DNA of 64,000 nt from positions 40,605 to 104,604 of the forward strand of contig JACKEY010000018.1 in the NCBI GenBank assembly GCA_020632755.1, given 5' to 3'. Made by a program: the position numbers and the translations under genes. Of this stretch, positions 8,642 to 16,151 are shown in pieces. The DNA is from Alphaproteobacteria bacterium. GTDB taxonomy: Bacteria > Myxococcota_A > UBA796 > UBA2385. Below the pieces are notes generated by a model. It was given only the letters and a program-made list of their open reading frames with translations. It was not told the origin of the DNA and did not search any database. Within the stretch, counting starts at the first letter, position 1; every line of letters begins with the position of its first letter.

Positions 8642-8915
8642 CCTGGCGCGGAGTTCCGATGGAGGGAGGGGCTCTCGGGGGCCCTATCTCCAGGCGCGTG
8701 CGCCTGTGCACCCGCGCGGACCGCGACCGGGTGGATCCGGTTCCCGGCGGGACCGCAGGTTGACGCGTCCCTTGCACCCGTCCGGGACCCGTCAGGGACC
8801 TGTCGGGGAGTTGCAAGACCATGTGCGAGGGCCGAACCGTTCAGGTCGGGCCGAGGTCGATGTCCATGAGCCGGGGAGGACCGGCTCGACACCCGTGAAC
8901 AGAGAGGGAGGCACC
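8642..8915. promoter_or_regulatory. Divergent intergenic region (274 bp)
   Basis: This spacer separates the CAP lipoprotein (minus) from the AgmX/PglI-type gene (plus). It must supply promoters in both directions. It contains short imperfect echoes of GGGACC (around 8755-8800) and ends with AGAGAGGGAGGCACC, the ribosome-binding region of the plus-strand gene. No coding frame with convincing codon use or RNA gene is visible. Confidence 0.4.
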
Positions 8916-10409
8916 ATGCCCTGGCCCCACGAGGACCCGTCCGTCCAGCCGCAGCACATCGTCGAACCGGCCCTGGAGTCCACCCAGGATCCGCACCGGG
9001 ACCCCGTCGCCGCCGCCACCGCCCTGCTGGGTCGGGTGCGGGATCCGGCCGAGCCCCTGCCGCGGATCGAGGGCCGCGGGCCGGCCGTGGTCGAGGTCGC
9101 CCAGCTGTGGGGCGACGCGCTGATCGATGTGCGTCACATCGCTCCCGACCGGCAGGGGCGCGCCCGGCTGACCATCGGCGAAGAGGCGGATCTGTTCACG
9201 CCGGCATCCGGCCTGCCCCACGACGGCTTCGCCCTGGTGGAGTGCGAAGGCGGCGACGTCAGCGTGCAGATCTCCGACCGCTGGGGCGGCTGGCGCATCC
9301 GCGGCGACGAGCGCACCCCGCTGGCGGCCCTGTCCGATCCCGAGTGCGAAGAGCCCGTCGAGGCCGTGTCGCTGGGCGTGCTGCGCCTGCCGCTGCGGGC
9401 CGGCGACCAGGTCTTCCTGCAGATCGGCGAGCTGGCCTTCCTGCTGCGCCTGGCCGCGCCGGGCGCCAAGGTCGCGGGCCGCGTCTCCAAGGACGTCGAC
9501 CTGCCCTTCCTGGCCATCCTGTCCAGCGCGGTGGGCCTGGGCGCCATCATGGCGGCCGCCATCGCCATCTCGCCCCCGCCGACCGAGAGCGCGGTGGTCG
9601 ATCTGCCCGATCGCTTCGCCGAGGTCTACCTGAGCGTGCCGCCCAAGCCCGAGGTGAAGGTCGCGTCGAACACGGCCACGAACCCCGACGCCGGCGAAGG
9701 CAAGAAGCGCGCGGACGAAGAAGGCCGCACCGGCCGCAAGGAAGGCAAGCGCCAGGCCAAGGGCGGCAAGGCCCTGCAGCGGGAGATCGACAAGCAGGTC
9801 GCCGAGAACGCCGGCCTGCTGGGCTACCTGGCCGACTCCGGCGCCCTGGCCGGCGTGTTCGACAGCAACAGCCTGTCCGGGGATCTGACGCAGGGCATCG
9901 GCGGGCTGCACGGCGCGGTCGGCGTGCAGATGGGCACCGGCTACGGCCTGAACGGTCGCGGGCCCGGCGGCGGCGGCAACGAGATCGGCAGCTTCACCGG
10001 CACCGGCACCCGCGGGCGCTCCGACGGCAGCTCCGGCGACTTCTCCGGCGGCGGCGACCTGGGCCCCAAGGGCGACGGACCCGACCTGCGCGCCGGCGGC
10101 CCGCCGATCACCATCGGCGGCCTGGACAAGAGCCTCATCGACGCGGTGGTCAAGCGTCACATGAACCAGTTCAAGTTCTGCTACCAGCGCGAGCTCACCA
10201 AGAACCCGTCGCTGGGCGGCAAGGTCGCGGTGCAGTTCGTCATCGCCAAGGACGGCAGCGTGTCCAAGGCCAAGGTCAAGAGCAGCAGCCTGGGCAGCCA
10301 GGCGGTCGAGAGCTGCATGACGGACCGGTTCCTGCGGCTGAGCTTCCCCGAGCCGGCCGGTGGCGGCATCGTCATCGTGACCTACCCGTTCATGTTCTCT
10401 CCGGGCTGA
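8916..10409 (+). CDS. AgmX/PglI C-terminal (TonB-like) domain protein
   Basis: A 497-residue protein. The first 200 residues form a soluble domain. One membrane helix (about 210-232, FLAILSSAVGLGAIM) is followed by a Lys/Glu/Gly-rich periplasmic stalk and a long Gly-rich stretch. The C-terminal 95 residues are a typical AgmX/PglI domain: FKFCYQRELTKNPSLGGKV, VESCM, and a final FPEPAGGGIVIVTYPF. The two Cys (CYQRE and ESC) match the conserved pair. In Myxococcus a homologous protein belongs to the gliding/envelope-spanning machinery. Here the N-terminal part differs and no gliding genes are nearby, so the partner is unknown. The ATG follows a purine-rich RBS. Confidence 0.82.
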   Translation: MPWPHEDPSVQPQHIVEPALESTQDPHRDPVAAATALLGRVRDPAEPLPRIEGRGPAVVEVAQLWGDALIDVRHIAPDRQGRARLTIGEEADLFTPASGLPHDGFALVECEGGDVSVQISDRWGGWRIRGDERTPLAALSDPECEEPVEAVSLGVLRLPLRAGDQVFLQIGELAFLLRLAAPGAKVAGRVSKDVDLPFLAILSSAVGLGAIMAAAIAISPPPTESAVVDLPDRFAEVYLSVPPKPEVKVASNTATNPDAGEGKKRADEEGRTGRKEGKRQAKGGKALQREIDKQVAENAGLLGYLADSGALAGVFDSNSLSGDLTQGIGGLHGAVGVQMGTGYGLNGRGPGGGGNEIGSFTGTGTRGRSDGSSGDFSGGGDLGPKGDGPDLRAGGPPITIGGLDKSLIDAVVKRHMNQFKFCYQRELTKNPSLGGKVAVQFVIAKDGSVSKAKVKSSSLGSQAVESCMTDRFLRLSFPEPAGGGIVIVTYPFMFSPG

Positions 10410-10440
10410 ACGGCCGGAGGGCATGTTCTCTCCGGGCTGA
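10391..10440 (+). repeat. Short duplication across the stop codon
   Basis: The 19-base string beginning CATGTTCTCTCCGGGCTGA occurs at 10391 and again at 10422, a direct repeat with a 31-base period. The first copy encodes the last codons and stop of the AgmX/PglI-type gene. The second lies just downstream and would carry the same last codons out of frame. It looks like a recent slippage duplication. Confidence 0.8.
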
Positions 10441-10480
10441 AGGCCCGGGGTCGGACACGGGGGGGAGCGGGCGCCTGCGC

Positions 10481-10486
10481 TACGCT
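10481..10486 (+). promoter_or_regulatory. -10-like hexamer TACGCT six bases before a start codon
   Basis: TACGCT lies at 10481-10486 and the ATG of the next gene is at 10493, with only C residues between. There is no Shine-Dalgarno sequence. If the hexamer is a -10 box, transcription would begin at or next to the ATG. Confidence 0.45.
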
Positions 10487-10492
10487 CCCCCC

Positions 10493-11146
10493 ATGCGTGC
10501 CCTCGGTACCCTCTTCCTGATCGTCGCCGCCGTGCTCTTCTACCTGGTCCGCTTCGACCGGCAGAGCGCGGTGGCGCTGTCAGTGGTCGAGCTGCAGTCG
10601 TCGCTCGGCCCGGTTCCTCTGTACAGCATCGTGGCCATCCTGGGCGTGCTGCTGTTCTTGCCCGGCTTCGTGAAGCGCTTCGTGTCCGACCGCGCGCCCG
10701 CCACGCCGAGCCAGGCCGGTCACCGACCGCACACCCGCCAGGCCGCGCGCCCCGCCTCCGCCGGCGCTTCCGGGGCCCCCCTGGGCGCGGGCGGCTTCCG
10801 CGGCAGCGTCCTCGCCCGGCTGCGGGAATTCCAGGCCGACGGCGCCCGGATCGAGCCCGATCCCCTCGCCGGCGTGCCCTTCGCCCTCGTCCTCGAGCAC
10901 CTCTCCCCGCGCTCCGCCGAGCGGGCCGTGGGCGAGCTCGGCCTCCTCCTCCAGAGCGTGCCCCTCCCTCCCCGCCTGCGCGTCGTCTTCCACCAGTGCC
11001 CCGAAGGCCCCGCCCCGCGGCACCACCTGGTCGGCAAGGCGCTCGGCGGCGTGCTGGACCCCGGCGCCTTCAAGGCCACCACCAGCGCCGATGTCGTCGA
11101 GGTGCGCTTCCTGTCGCCGGACCCGCGCTACCAGACCGAGTGGTAG
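10493..11146 (+). CDS. Membrane protein of unknown function
   Basis: A 217-residue protein with two predicted transmembrane helices near the N-terminus (about residues 4-20 and 42-58), a Pro/Ala/Gly-rich linker and a soluble C-terminal domain of about 115 residues. That domain (VLARLREFQADGARIEPDPLAG onward) has an alternating helix-strand pattern but no motif I recognise. The ATG at 10493 lacks a Shine-Dalgarno sequence and is preceded by a -10-like hexamer, suggesting a leaderless message. It converges on the SGNH-hydrolase gene. Confidence 0.65.
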   Translation: MRALGTLFLIVAAVLFYLVRFDRQSAVALSVVELQSSLGPVPLYSIVAILGVLLFLPGFVKRFVSDRAPATPSQAGHRPHTRQAARPASAGASGAPLGAGGFRGSVLARLREFQADGARIEPDPLAGVPFALVLEHLSPRSAERAVGELGLLLQSVPLPPRLRVVFHQCPEGPAPRHHLVGKALGGVLDPGAFKATTSADVVEVRFLSPDPRYQTEW

Positions 11147-11170
11147 CGGGCCTGCGGGCACGCGCAGCGG

Positions 11171-12205
11171 CTACTGCAGCCGGTCCTCGCTGTCGGTGAT
11201 GACCGCCCAGAACATGTCGGCGATCTTCTCGTGGCCGATGGGGTTGGGGTGGATGCAGGTGCCGTCGAACCAGGTCTCGGCGTCTTCGCCGCGGAAACAC
11301 TCGTTGTCGGGGTCGCCGGCGAAGAAGCCGTGCCCGCAGAAGTGCTCGAGCATGAAGATGGCGTCGGTGCCGGTCTCGGTGGCGATGCGCAGCCAGTTCT
11401 CGTTGATGTAGATGTAGCCGTCGCGCAGCTCGGGGATGGTGCCGCCGAAGCCCAGGATCTCGGCGGCGGGGCAGCTGTCCATCACGCCGGTGGCGTCGGT
11501 GTACTCGTAGACGTTGCCCACCACCACGAAGACGCCGCCGGGGAACCGGTCGGACAGGGCGGGGTCGGCCGCTGCCGGGTCGCTGCCCTCGCGGATCCAG
11601 AGCATCGCCTCTTCGAGGTAGTCGACGGCCTGGACCAGGACGGCCGCGGCCTGGGTGGCGTCGCCGGTCTCGGCCATCTTCTCGGCCGCCGCGAAGGCGT
11701 CGTTGCCGCCGATGGTCATGATGATGAGCGTGCGCTTGGGCTCGGTGCCCTCGGGGAAGCACAGGGACAGGCCGGTGTCGCCGTTCTGCAGCAGATCGTC
11801 GGTGCGCTCGCCCCAGCGGCTGCAGTCGGCGATCTCCAGGTCTGGGCCGAAGCGCTCGGTCAGGCGCTCGGCCAGGAGCACCCGGTAGTACTCGTCGCTG
11901 GGCGTGGGCGGCGTGCCAGCGGTGACGCTGTCGCCCAGGAACACGACCTTCTCGATGCCGTCGATGTCCTGGTGGTCGGTGCCCTGGCAGTGGTAGGGCA
12001 CGACGGCGCCGAACTGGTCGTAGTCGGGGAAGCCCGCGGCCGCGTCGCCGATGCCGGCGAAGCAGCGCTCGGAGATCGGCAGGGAGGGGTCCCAGCTGTC
12101 CACGGCGCCGCTGTCGGCGCCACTGCCGGCGTCGGTGGCCGAGGCGCCCGTGTCGCCGGTCGAGGAGGGGCCCGACGAGCAGGCGAGGAGCAGGGCGAGC
12201 AGCAT
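11171..12205 (-). CDS. SGNH/GDSL-hydrolase lipoprotein
   Basis: A 344-residue lipoprotein. The lipobox is LLLAC (Cys9), followed by a Ser/Thr/Gly/Asp-rich linker. The catalytic domain shows the GDS block (VVFLGDSVTAG), the Gly of block II, the oxyanion Asn in MTIGGNDAF, and the C-terminal D-x-x-H-like CIHPNPIGHEKIA. It is therefore likely an active esterase or acyl-hydrolase on the cell surface. Several Cys pairs suggest disulfides. The ATG at 12205 starts the signal peptide directly; longer open sequence upstream in this frame belongs to the neighbouring dehydrogenase region. Substrate unknown. Confidence 0.83.
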   Translation of the reverse strand: MLLALLLACSSGPSSTGDTGASATDAGSGADSGAVDSWDPSLPISERCFAGIGDAAAGFPDYDQFGAVVPYHCQGTDHQDIDGIEKVVFLGDSVTAGTPPTPSDEYYRVLLAERLTERFGPDLEIADCSRWGERTDDLLQNGDTGLSLCFPEGTEPKRTLIIMTIGGNDAFAAAEKMAETGDATQAAAVLVQAVDYLEEAMLWIREGSDPAAADPALSDRFPGGVFVVVGNVYEYTDATGVMDSCPAAEILGFGGTIPELRDGYIYINENWLRIATETGTDAIFMLEHFCGHGFFAGDPDNECFRGEDAETWFDGTCIHPNPIGHEKIADMFWAVITDSEDRLQ

Positions 12206-12243
12206 GGGGGCTCCGTGGCGGGGCCCACACTGTACTCCCGCGC

Positions 12244-13251
12244 TCAGCGGTCCAGGTTCGCGATGATCCGGTCGCGGACCTGGGCGGTGCTGGCGCTGCC
12301 GCCCATGTCGCGGGTGCGGACGCCGTCGGCCAGGGTGGCGGTCACGGCGCGGTCCAGCCGGCCCTGGTGCCCGTCCAGGCCGATGTGGCGCAGCATGTAG
12401 CTGGCGGCCTGCAGCATCGGGACGGGGTTCGCGGCGTCCCCGCCGACCAGCTCGGGCGCGCGGCCGTGGGGGTTGCTGAACAGGGCCACGCCGTCGCCGT
12501 AGGACAGGGTCGTGCTGGCCGTGATGCCGCCGGCGATGCCGGAGACGAGATCGCTGACGATGTCGCCGAACAGGTTGCCGGTCAGCAGCACGTCGAAGCG
12601 CTCGGGGCTGGTCACGAGCCGCATGCACAGGGCGTCGACGATGACCTCGTCCGTCTGGATCTCGGGGAATTCCTCGGCGACCTTCTGGGCGGTGCGCAGG
12701 AACAGCCCGTCGGACTTCTTCATGATGTTCGACTTGTGCACGATGGTGACCTTCTTCCGGTCGTGCTTGCGCGCGACGTAGAAGGCCCAGCGGGCGATGC
12801 GCTCGCAGGCGGCGGTGGTCGTGAGCTTGATCGCCTCGTAGACGCCGTCGGTGACCTCGTGCTCGTAGCCGGCGTAGATGTCCTCGCTGGTCTCGCGGAT
12901 CACGTACAGATCGGTGTGCGGGAAGCGGGCGCCGGAGTGCGGCAGGGCCTTGACCGGGCGCACGCTGCTCCACACGCCGAGCTTCTTGCGCAGCTCGACG
13001 GTCGGCGGCAGGTGGTGGGCCTCGCGCTTCGCGCCGACGCGGGCGGACAGCACGACGCCGGTGTTCCGGGCGCTGTGCACCACCGCGTCGACGGTGTCGG
13101 GGGTGAGCGCGTGCTCGTCCCACTCGACGGGGGTGTCCATGGCGGCCAGGACGTCCTGGACGACGCGGCAGGTCTCGGGGCCGATCCAGTCGCCGGGGAT
13201 CAGGGTGACGCGGTGGCGGCCGTTGCTGTCGGGGGGGACTCGGTGCTGCAT
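12244..13251 (-). CDS. Isocitrate/isopropylmalate dehydrogenase-family paralogue with altered active site
   Basis: A 335-residue member of the beta-decarboxylating dehydrogenase family, translated 11 bases after its paralogue at 13263-14261. The fold is clear: VTLIPGDWIGPE, RETSEDIYAGYEHE, KSNIMKKSDGLF and the metal Asp segment NLFGDIVSDL. Two features differ from true isocitrate dehydrogenases. The substrate-contacting Ser and Asn before the first Arg are Pro82 and Thr84, and the cofactor motif is HGRAPE instead of HGTAPD. It could be a regulatory partner of the neighbouring enzyme, as in mitochondrial IDH3, or an enzyme for another 2-hydroxyacid. It is followed by the SGNH lipoprotein gene. 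Confidence 0.82.
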   Translation of the reverse strand: MQHRVPPDSNGRHRVTLIPGDWIGPETCRVVQDVLAAMDTPVEWDEHALTPDTVDAVVHSARNTGVVLSARVGAKREAHHLPPTVELRKKLGVWSSVRPVKALPHSGARFPHTDLYVIRETSEDIYAGYEHEVTDGVYEAIKLTTTAACERIARWAFYVARKHDRKKVTIVHKSNIMKKSDGLFLRTAQKVAEEFPEIQTDEVIVDALCMRLVTSPERFDVLLTGNLFGDIVSDLVSGIAGGITASTTLSYGDGVALFSNPHGRAPELVGGDAANPVPMLQAASYMLRHIGLDGHQGRLDRAVTATLADGVRTRDMGGSASTAQVRDRIIANLDR

Positions 13252-13262
13252 GGCGGCCTTCC

Positions 13263-14261
13263 TCAGAGCTTGTCGATGATGGCGTCGGTGAACCGGCTGC
13301 AGCTGGCGCTGCCGCCCAGGTCGCCGGTGACGTGGCGGCCTTCTTCCAGCACGTCGAAGACGGCGCGCTCGATGCGCTCGACGAGCTTCACCTCGCCGAC
13401 GTACTCGAGCATCAGGAGCGCCGAGAGCAGCACGGACAGGGGGTTGGCCTTGTCCTGGCCCGCGATGTCGGGGGCCGTGCCGTGCACCGCCTCGAAGACG
13501 GCGATGCGGTCGCCGATGTTGGCGCCGGGGGCCACGCCCAGGCCGCCGACCAGGCCCGCGGCCAGGTCGGACAGGATGTCGCCGTACAGGTTCTGCAGCA
13601 GCAGCACGTCGAAGGGACCGGGGTCCTGGGCCAGGGCGAAGGCCAGGTTGTCGACCGGCAGGTCGTCCTTCTCGATGAAGGGGTACTCGGCGCCGATGGC
13701 GTGGAAGGCGTCGAGGAAGGCGCCGTCGGCCATCGGGACCACGCTGGCCTTGTGGCAGCAGTGGATCTTGCGGTGGCCGTGGTTGCGCATGTGCTCGAAG
13801 GCCCAGCGCGAGATGCGCTCGCCGGCCTGGCGGGTGCTGACCTTCAGGCTCATGACCATGCCGGGCTTGAGCTCGTGCTCGATGCCGGCGTACAGGTCTT
13901 CGGTGTTCTCGCGCAGGACCAGCAGATCCACGTCCTTGTAGGGGGTGTGGATGCCCGGCAGGCTGCGCACGGGGCGGTAGCCGACGTAGAGCTCGAGCTC
14001 CTGGCGCAGGGTCACGTTGGCGCTGCGGAAGCCCTTGCCCTTGGGGGTCTCGAGGGGACCCTTGAGCCCCAGGCGGTTGCGCTTGACGCTGGCCATGGTG
14101 TCGTCGGGCATCGGCACGCCGTACTGCGCGACGGCGGCGGCGCCGCCGGGGGCCTGTTCCCACTCGATGGGGGCGCCGGCGGCATGCAGGATGCGGCAGG
14201 TGGCGCCCGTGACCTCGGGGCCGATGCCGTCACCCTCGATCAGGGTCACGCGGTACTTCAT
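13263..14261 (-). CDS. NAD-dependent isocitrate dehydrogenase
   Basis: A 332-residue enzyme of the small homomeric/IDH3-like class, oxidising isocitrate to 2-oxoglutarate in the TCA cycle. The substrate residues are all present: Ser80, Asn82 and Arg86 in RSANVTLR, Arg96 in YRPVR, the Tyr of ENTEDLYAG, the Lys of CCHKAS, and metal Asps in NLYGDILSDL. The cofactor loop HGTAPDIAGQDKANP fits an NAD-linked IDH. KGPLETPKGKG before the substrate Ser is also IDH-like rather than IPMDH-like. It is the first gene of a pair with an altered paralogue directly downstream, and the two products may form a heteromer. Confidence 0.85.
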   Translation of the reverse strand: MKYRVTLIEGDGIGPEVTGATCRILHAAGAPIEWEQAPGGAAAVAQYGVPMPDDTMASVKRNRLGLKGPLETPKGKGFRSANVTLRQELELYVGYRPVRSLPGIHTPYKDVDLLVLRENTEDLYAGIEHELKPGMVMSLKVSTRQAGERISRWAFEHMRNHGHRKIHCCHKASVVPMADGAFLDAFHAIGAEYPFIEKDDLPVDNLAFALAQDPGPFDVLLLQNLYGDILSDLAAGLVGGLGVAPGANIGDRIAVFEAVHGTAPDIAGQDKANPLSVLLSALLMLEYVGEVKLVERIERAVFDVLEEGRHVTGDLGGSASCSRFTDAIIDKL

Positions 14262-14315
14262 GGGAGCGCTCCAGGGCGGGGGCGTTCGCGGGGTGCGGGG
14301 AGGAGGAGGGCGGCC

Positions 14316-15017
14316 CTATTCCGCTGTCGGGATCGTGGTGACCGACGCCACTTCGACGTCACAGGGCAGCGGGCCGTTGGTGAGGAGGATCTGCCGGTCG
14401 GTGGCCCGCAGCATGCGCTCGCGGGTCACCCCGGTGCCGGCGGCCACCTTCAGGGCGCCGTCCTTCATGTGGATGGCGTTGGGCCGGCGGGCCAGCTCTT
14501 CGTCGTCCAGGAGGAAGACCAGCTCGCCGTCGGGGTCCTGGTCCAGGACGGCCTGGATGGCGGTGACCGCCTCGGCCCGGAAGGACAGCTGGTTGAAGGG
14601 CATGCCGCCTTCGTCCAGGGTCAGCACGCTGTCGAGCATGTCCTCGCTCGACGCGACCTGGGCCTCGCCGTGCAGCACCCGCAGCGCGCCGCGCCGCGCC
14701 AGCAGGGCCGGGATGTGGGTGCGGGCGTCCGGCATGTCGGGCAGGGTCGCGCGCAGCCGCAGCGGGCTGGCGGCGGTGTCCAGCTCGGGGTCGCCGAGCC
14801 CGATGGCGTCGACCCGGGCCATCACCAGGGGGGCCGCGGACTGGGCGCAGCTCGTGGCCAGCACGATCTCCACCCGGTCGCCGTCGGCCGAGCCGCCGCG
14901 CCCACCCAGGAAGTAGAGCAGGCCGACGTTGGCGGCCAGCACGAAGGCGAACACGATGGGGATGGCCCGGAAGGCCATCGACATGCGCTTGTGGTGCTCG
15001 ATGTCCTGGTTGCTCAT
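14316..15017 (-). CDS. Membrane-tethered SecD-P1-head-like protein
   Basis: A 233-residue protein with a short cytoplasmic N-terminus, one transmembrane helix (about residues 17-41) and an extracytoplasmic domain. The region from about 130 to the end follows the pattern of the SecD P1 head: PFNQLSFRAEAVTAI, ELVFLLDDEELARRPN, a VAAGTGVTRERM segment and final LLTNGPLPCDVEV. SecD itself has six helices and a longer periplasmic part, so this is a detached head-like module, not a SecD. It precedes the isocitrate dehydrogenase pair by 54 bases. Function unknown; the fold assignment is by eye and moderately secure. Confidence 0.6.
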   Translation of the reverse strand: MSNQDIEHHKRMSMAFRAIPIVFAFVLAANVGLLYFLGGRGGSADGDRVEIVLATSCAQSAAPLVMARVDAIGLGDPELDTAASPLRLRATLPDMPDARTHIPALLARRGALRVLHGEAQVASSEDMLDSVLTLDEGGMPFNQLSFRAEAVTAIQAVLDQDPDGELVFLLDDEELARRPNAIHMKDGALKVAAGTGVTRERMLRATDRQILLTNGPLPCDVEVASVTTIPTAE

Positions 15018-15152
15018 CGCGGGTGGTCCTGATCGGCGGGCGGTCCGTTCCGGCGGGGTTGGGCCCGGGGAAGGGCCCCCGTTAGCGCGCTGCCGACGGG
15101 GCCGCGAGCCGCGCTCGGACGGCTCCTGCGACGAACCGCCGCCGCCCGGCGC

Positions 15153-15158
15153 TACACT
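15153..15158 (+). promoter_or_regulatory. -10-like hexamer TACACT before a GTG start
   Basis: TACACT at 15153-15158 lies seven bases before the GTG at 15166, and there is no Shine-Dalgarno sequence. The arrangement fits a leaderless transcript. Confidence 0.45.
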
Positions 15159-15165
15159 GTCCTCC

Positions 15166-16095
15166 GTGACGGGTTCCCCTCCCACCTGCCTGGTGACGGG
15201 CGCCTCGACCGGACTCGGTCTGGCGATCACCCGGTTGCTGCTCGACAACGGCTACCCGGTGGTCGCCACGGCGCGGCCACGCTCGATGGATCGCTTCGCC
15301 GAGCAAGGCCTGGTCGAGGATCCCGGCCGGCTGTGGCTGCGGCCCCTGGACGTCACCGAGCTGGTCCACCGCGAGCGGCTGGTCGACGAGATCGAGCACG
15401 AGCTCGGCGGGCTGGGCGTGCTCATCAACAACGCCGGCGTGTCCTACCGGGCCGTCGTCGAGCACGTGAGCCCCCAGGACCGCATCGCCCAGATGAACGT
15501 CAACTTCCAGTCGCCCATGTCCCTGGCCCGGCTGGCCCTGCCGGGCATGCGGGCCCGGTGCTGGGGGCGGATCATCCACGTCAGCAGCGTCGGCGGCATG
15601 ATGGCGATGCCGACCATGTGCGTGTACTCGGCCAGCAAGTTCGCGCTGGAGGGGGCGAGCGAGGCCCTGTGGTACGAGGTGCGACCGTGGGGCATCGGCG
15701 TGTCCCTGGTGCAGCCCGGCTTCATCAACAGCGACGGCTACCAGAACACCTTCGACACGCCCCAGGCGGCCCGGGCCCTGTCCGATCCGCGCGACCCCTA
15801 CCACGCCCACTACACGCACATGGGCGGGTTCATCGGCCAGCTGATGAAGCGCACCTGGGCCACGCCCGAGTCCGTCGCCCGCAAGGTCCTGTGGACCATC
15901 CGCCACCCGGACCCGCCGCTGCGGGTGCCGGCGACCTTCGACGCGTCCCTGTTCGGCTGGATGCGGCGCCTGCTGCCCCGCGGCGTCTACCACCGGCTGC
16001 TCTACGCCATGCTGCCCGGGGTCGGGGCCTGGGGGCCGGCCAGCGAGATGCCGGCCTTGGAAGAGGGGGAGTCAGGGGAGGTCAAAGCCGGCTGA
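15166..16095 (+). CDS. Short-chain dehydrogenase/reductase
   Basis: A 309-residue classical SDR. It has the cofactor motif TGASTGLG very near the N-terminus, DVTE, NNAG, the catalytic Ser in HVSSVGG and YSASK as the YxxxK motif. A QPGFINS segment follows, and the C-terminal 60 residues are hydrophobic and Arg-rich and could touch the membrane. This architecture is common to dehydrogenases acting on lipophilic alcohols or ketones, but the substrate cannot be read from sequence. The GTG at 15166 is chosen because the Rossmann motif follows eight residues later and a -10-like hexamer lies just upstream. The serine hydrolase gene begins 57 bases after its stop. Confidence 0.85.
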   Translation: MTGSPPTCLVTGASTGLGLAITRLLLDNGYPVVATARPRSMDRFAEQGLVEDPGRLWLRPLDVTELVHRERLVDEIEHELGGLGVLINNAGVSYRAVVEHVSPQDRIAQMNVNFQSPMSLARLALPGMRARCWGRIIHVSSVGGMMAMPTMCVYSASKFALEGASEALWYEVRPWGIGVSLVQPGFINSDGYQNTFDTPQAARALSDPRDPYHAHYTHMGGFIGQLMKRTWATPESVARKVLWTIRHPDPPLRVPATFDASLFGWMRRLLPRGVYHRLLYAMLPGVGAWGPASEMPALEEGESGEVKAG

Positions 16096-16123
16096 CACGT
16101 GTCGACGAGTGGCTGACGCGTGT
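16090..16123 (+). repeat. 13-bp direct repeat at the serine-hydrolase promoter
   Basis: GGCTGACACGTGT (16090-16102) is repeated as GGCTGACGCGTGT (16111-16123), 21 bases apart, two helical turns. The copies flank and overlap the -35/-10 region, so they could be an operator. The first copy also overlaps the stop codon of the dehydrogenase gene. Confidence 0.5.
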
Positions 16124-16130
16124 ATAGAAT
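16102..16130 (+). promoter_or_regulatory. Sigma-70-like promoter of the serine hydrolase gene
   Basis: TCGACG (16102-16107), a 17-base spacer, then TAGAAT (16125-16130). The -10 is one base from TATAAT. A transcript start near 16137 would exclude the GTG at 16131 and leave the ATG at 16152, with GAGGTG upstream, as the start. Confidence 0.55.
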
Positions 16131-16151
16131 GTGGCGTTCCCGAGGTGCCCG

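Noticed and set aside
8700..8860. Short GGGACC/GACCGC echoes in the divergent spacer as an operator array
   Set aside because: The copies are short, unevenly spaced and imperfect; they are expected by chance at this base composition.
12244..14163. One long fused dehydrogenase gene
   Set aside because: The frame is open through both genes, but the second paralogue has its own ATG and complete N-terminus at 13251, and the first is encoded in another frame with its own stop.
16131..16151. GTG start at 16131 for the serine hydrolase
   Set aside because: It directly abuts the TAGAAT -10 hexamer and would lie upstream of the expected transcript start; the ATG at 16152 has an RBS.
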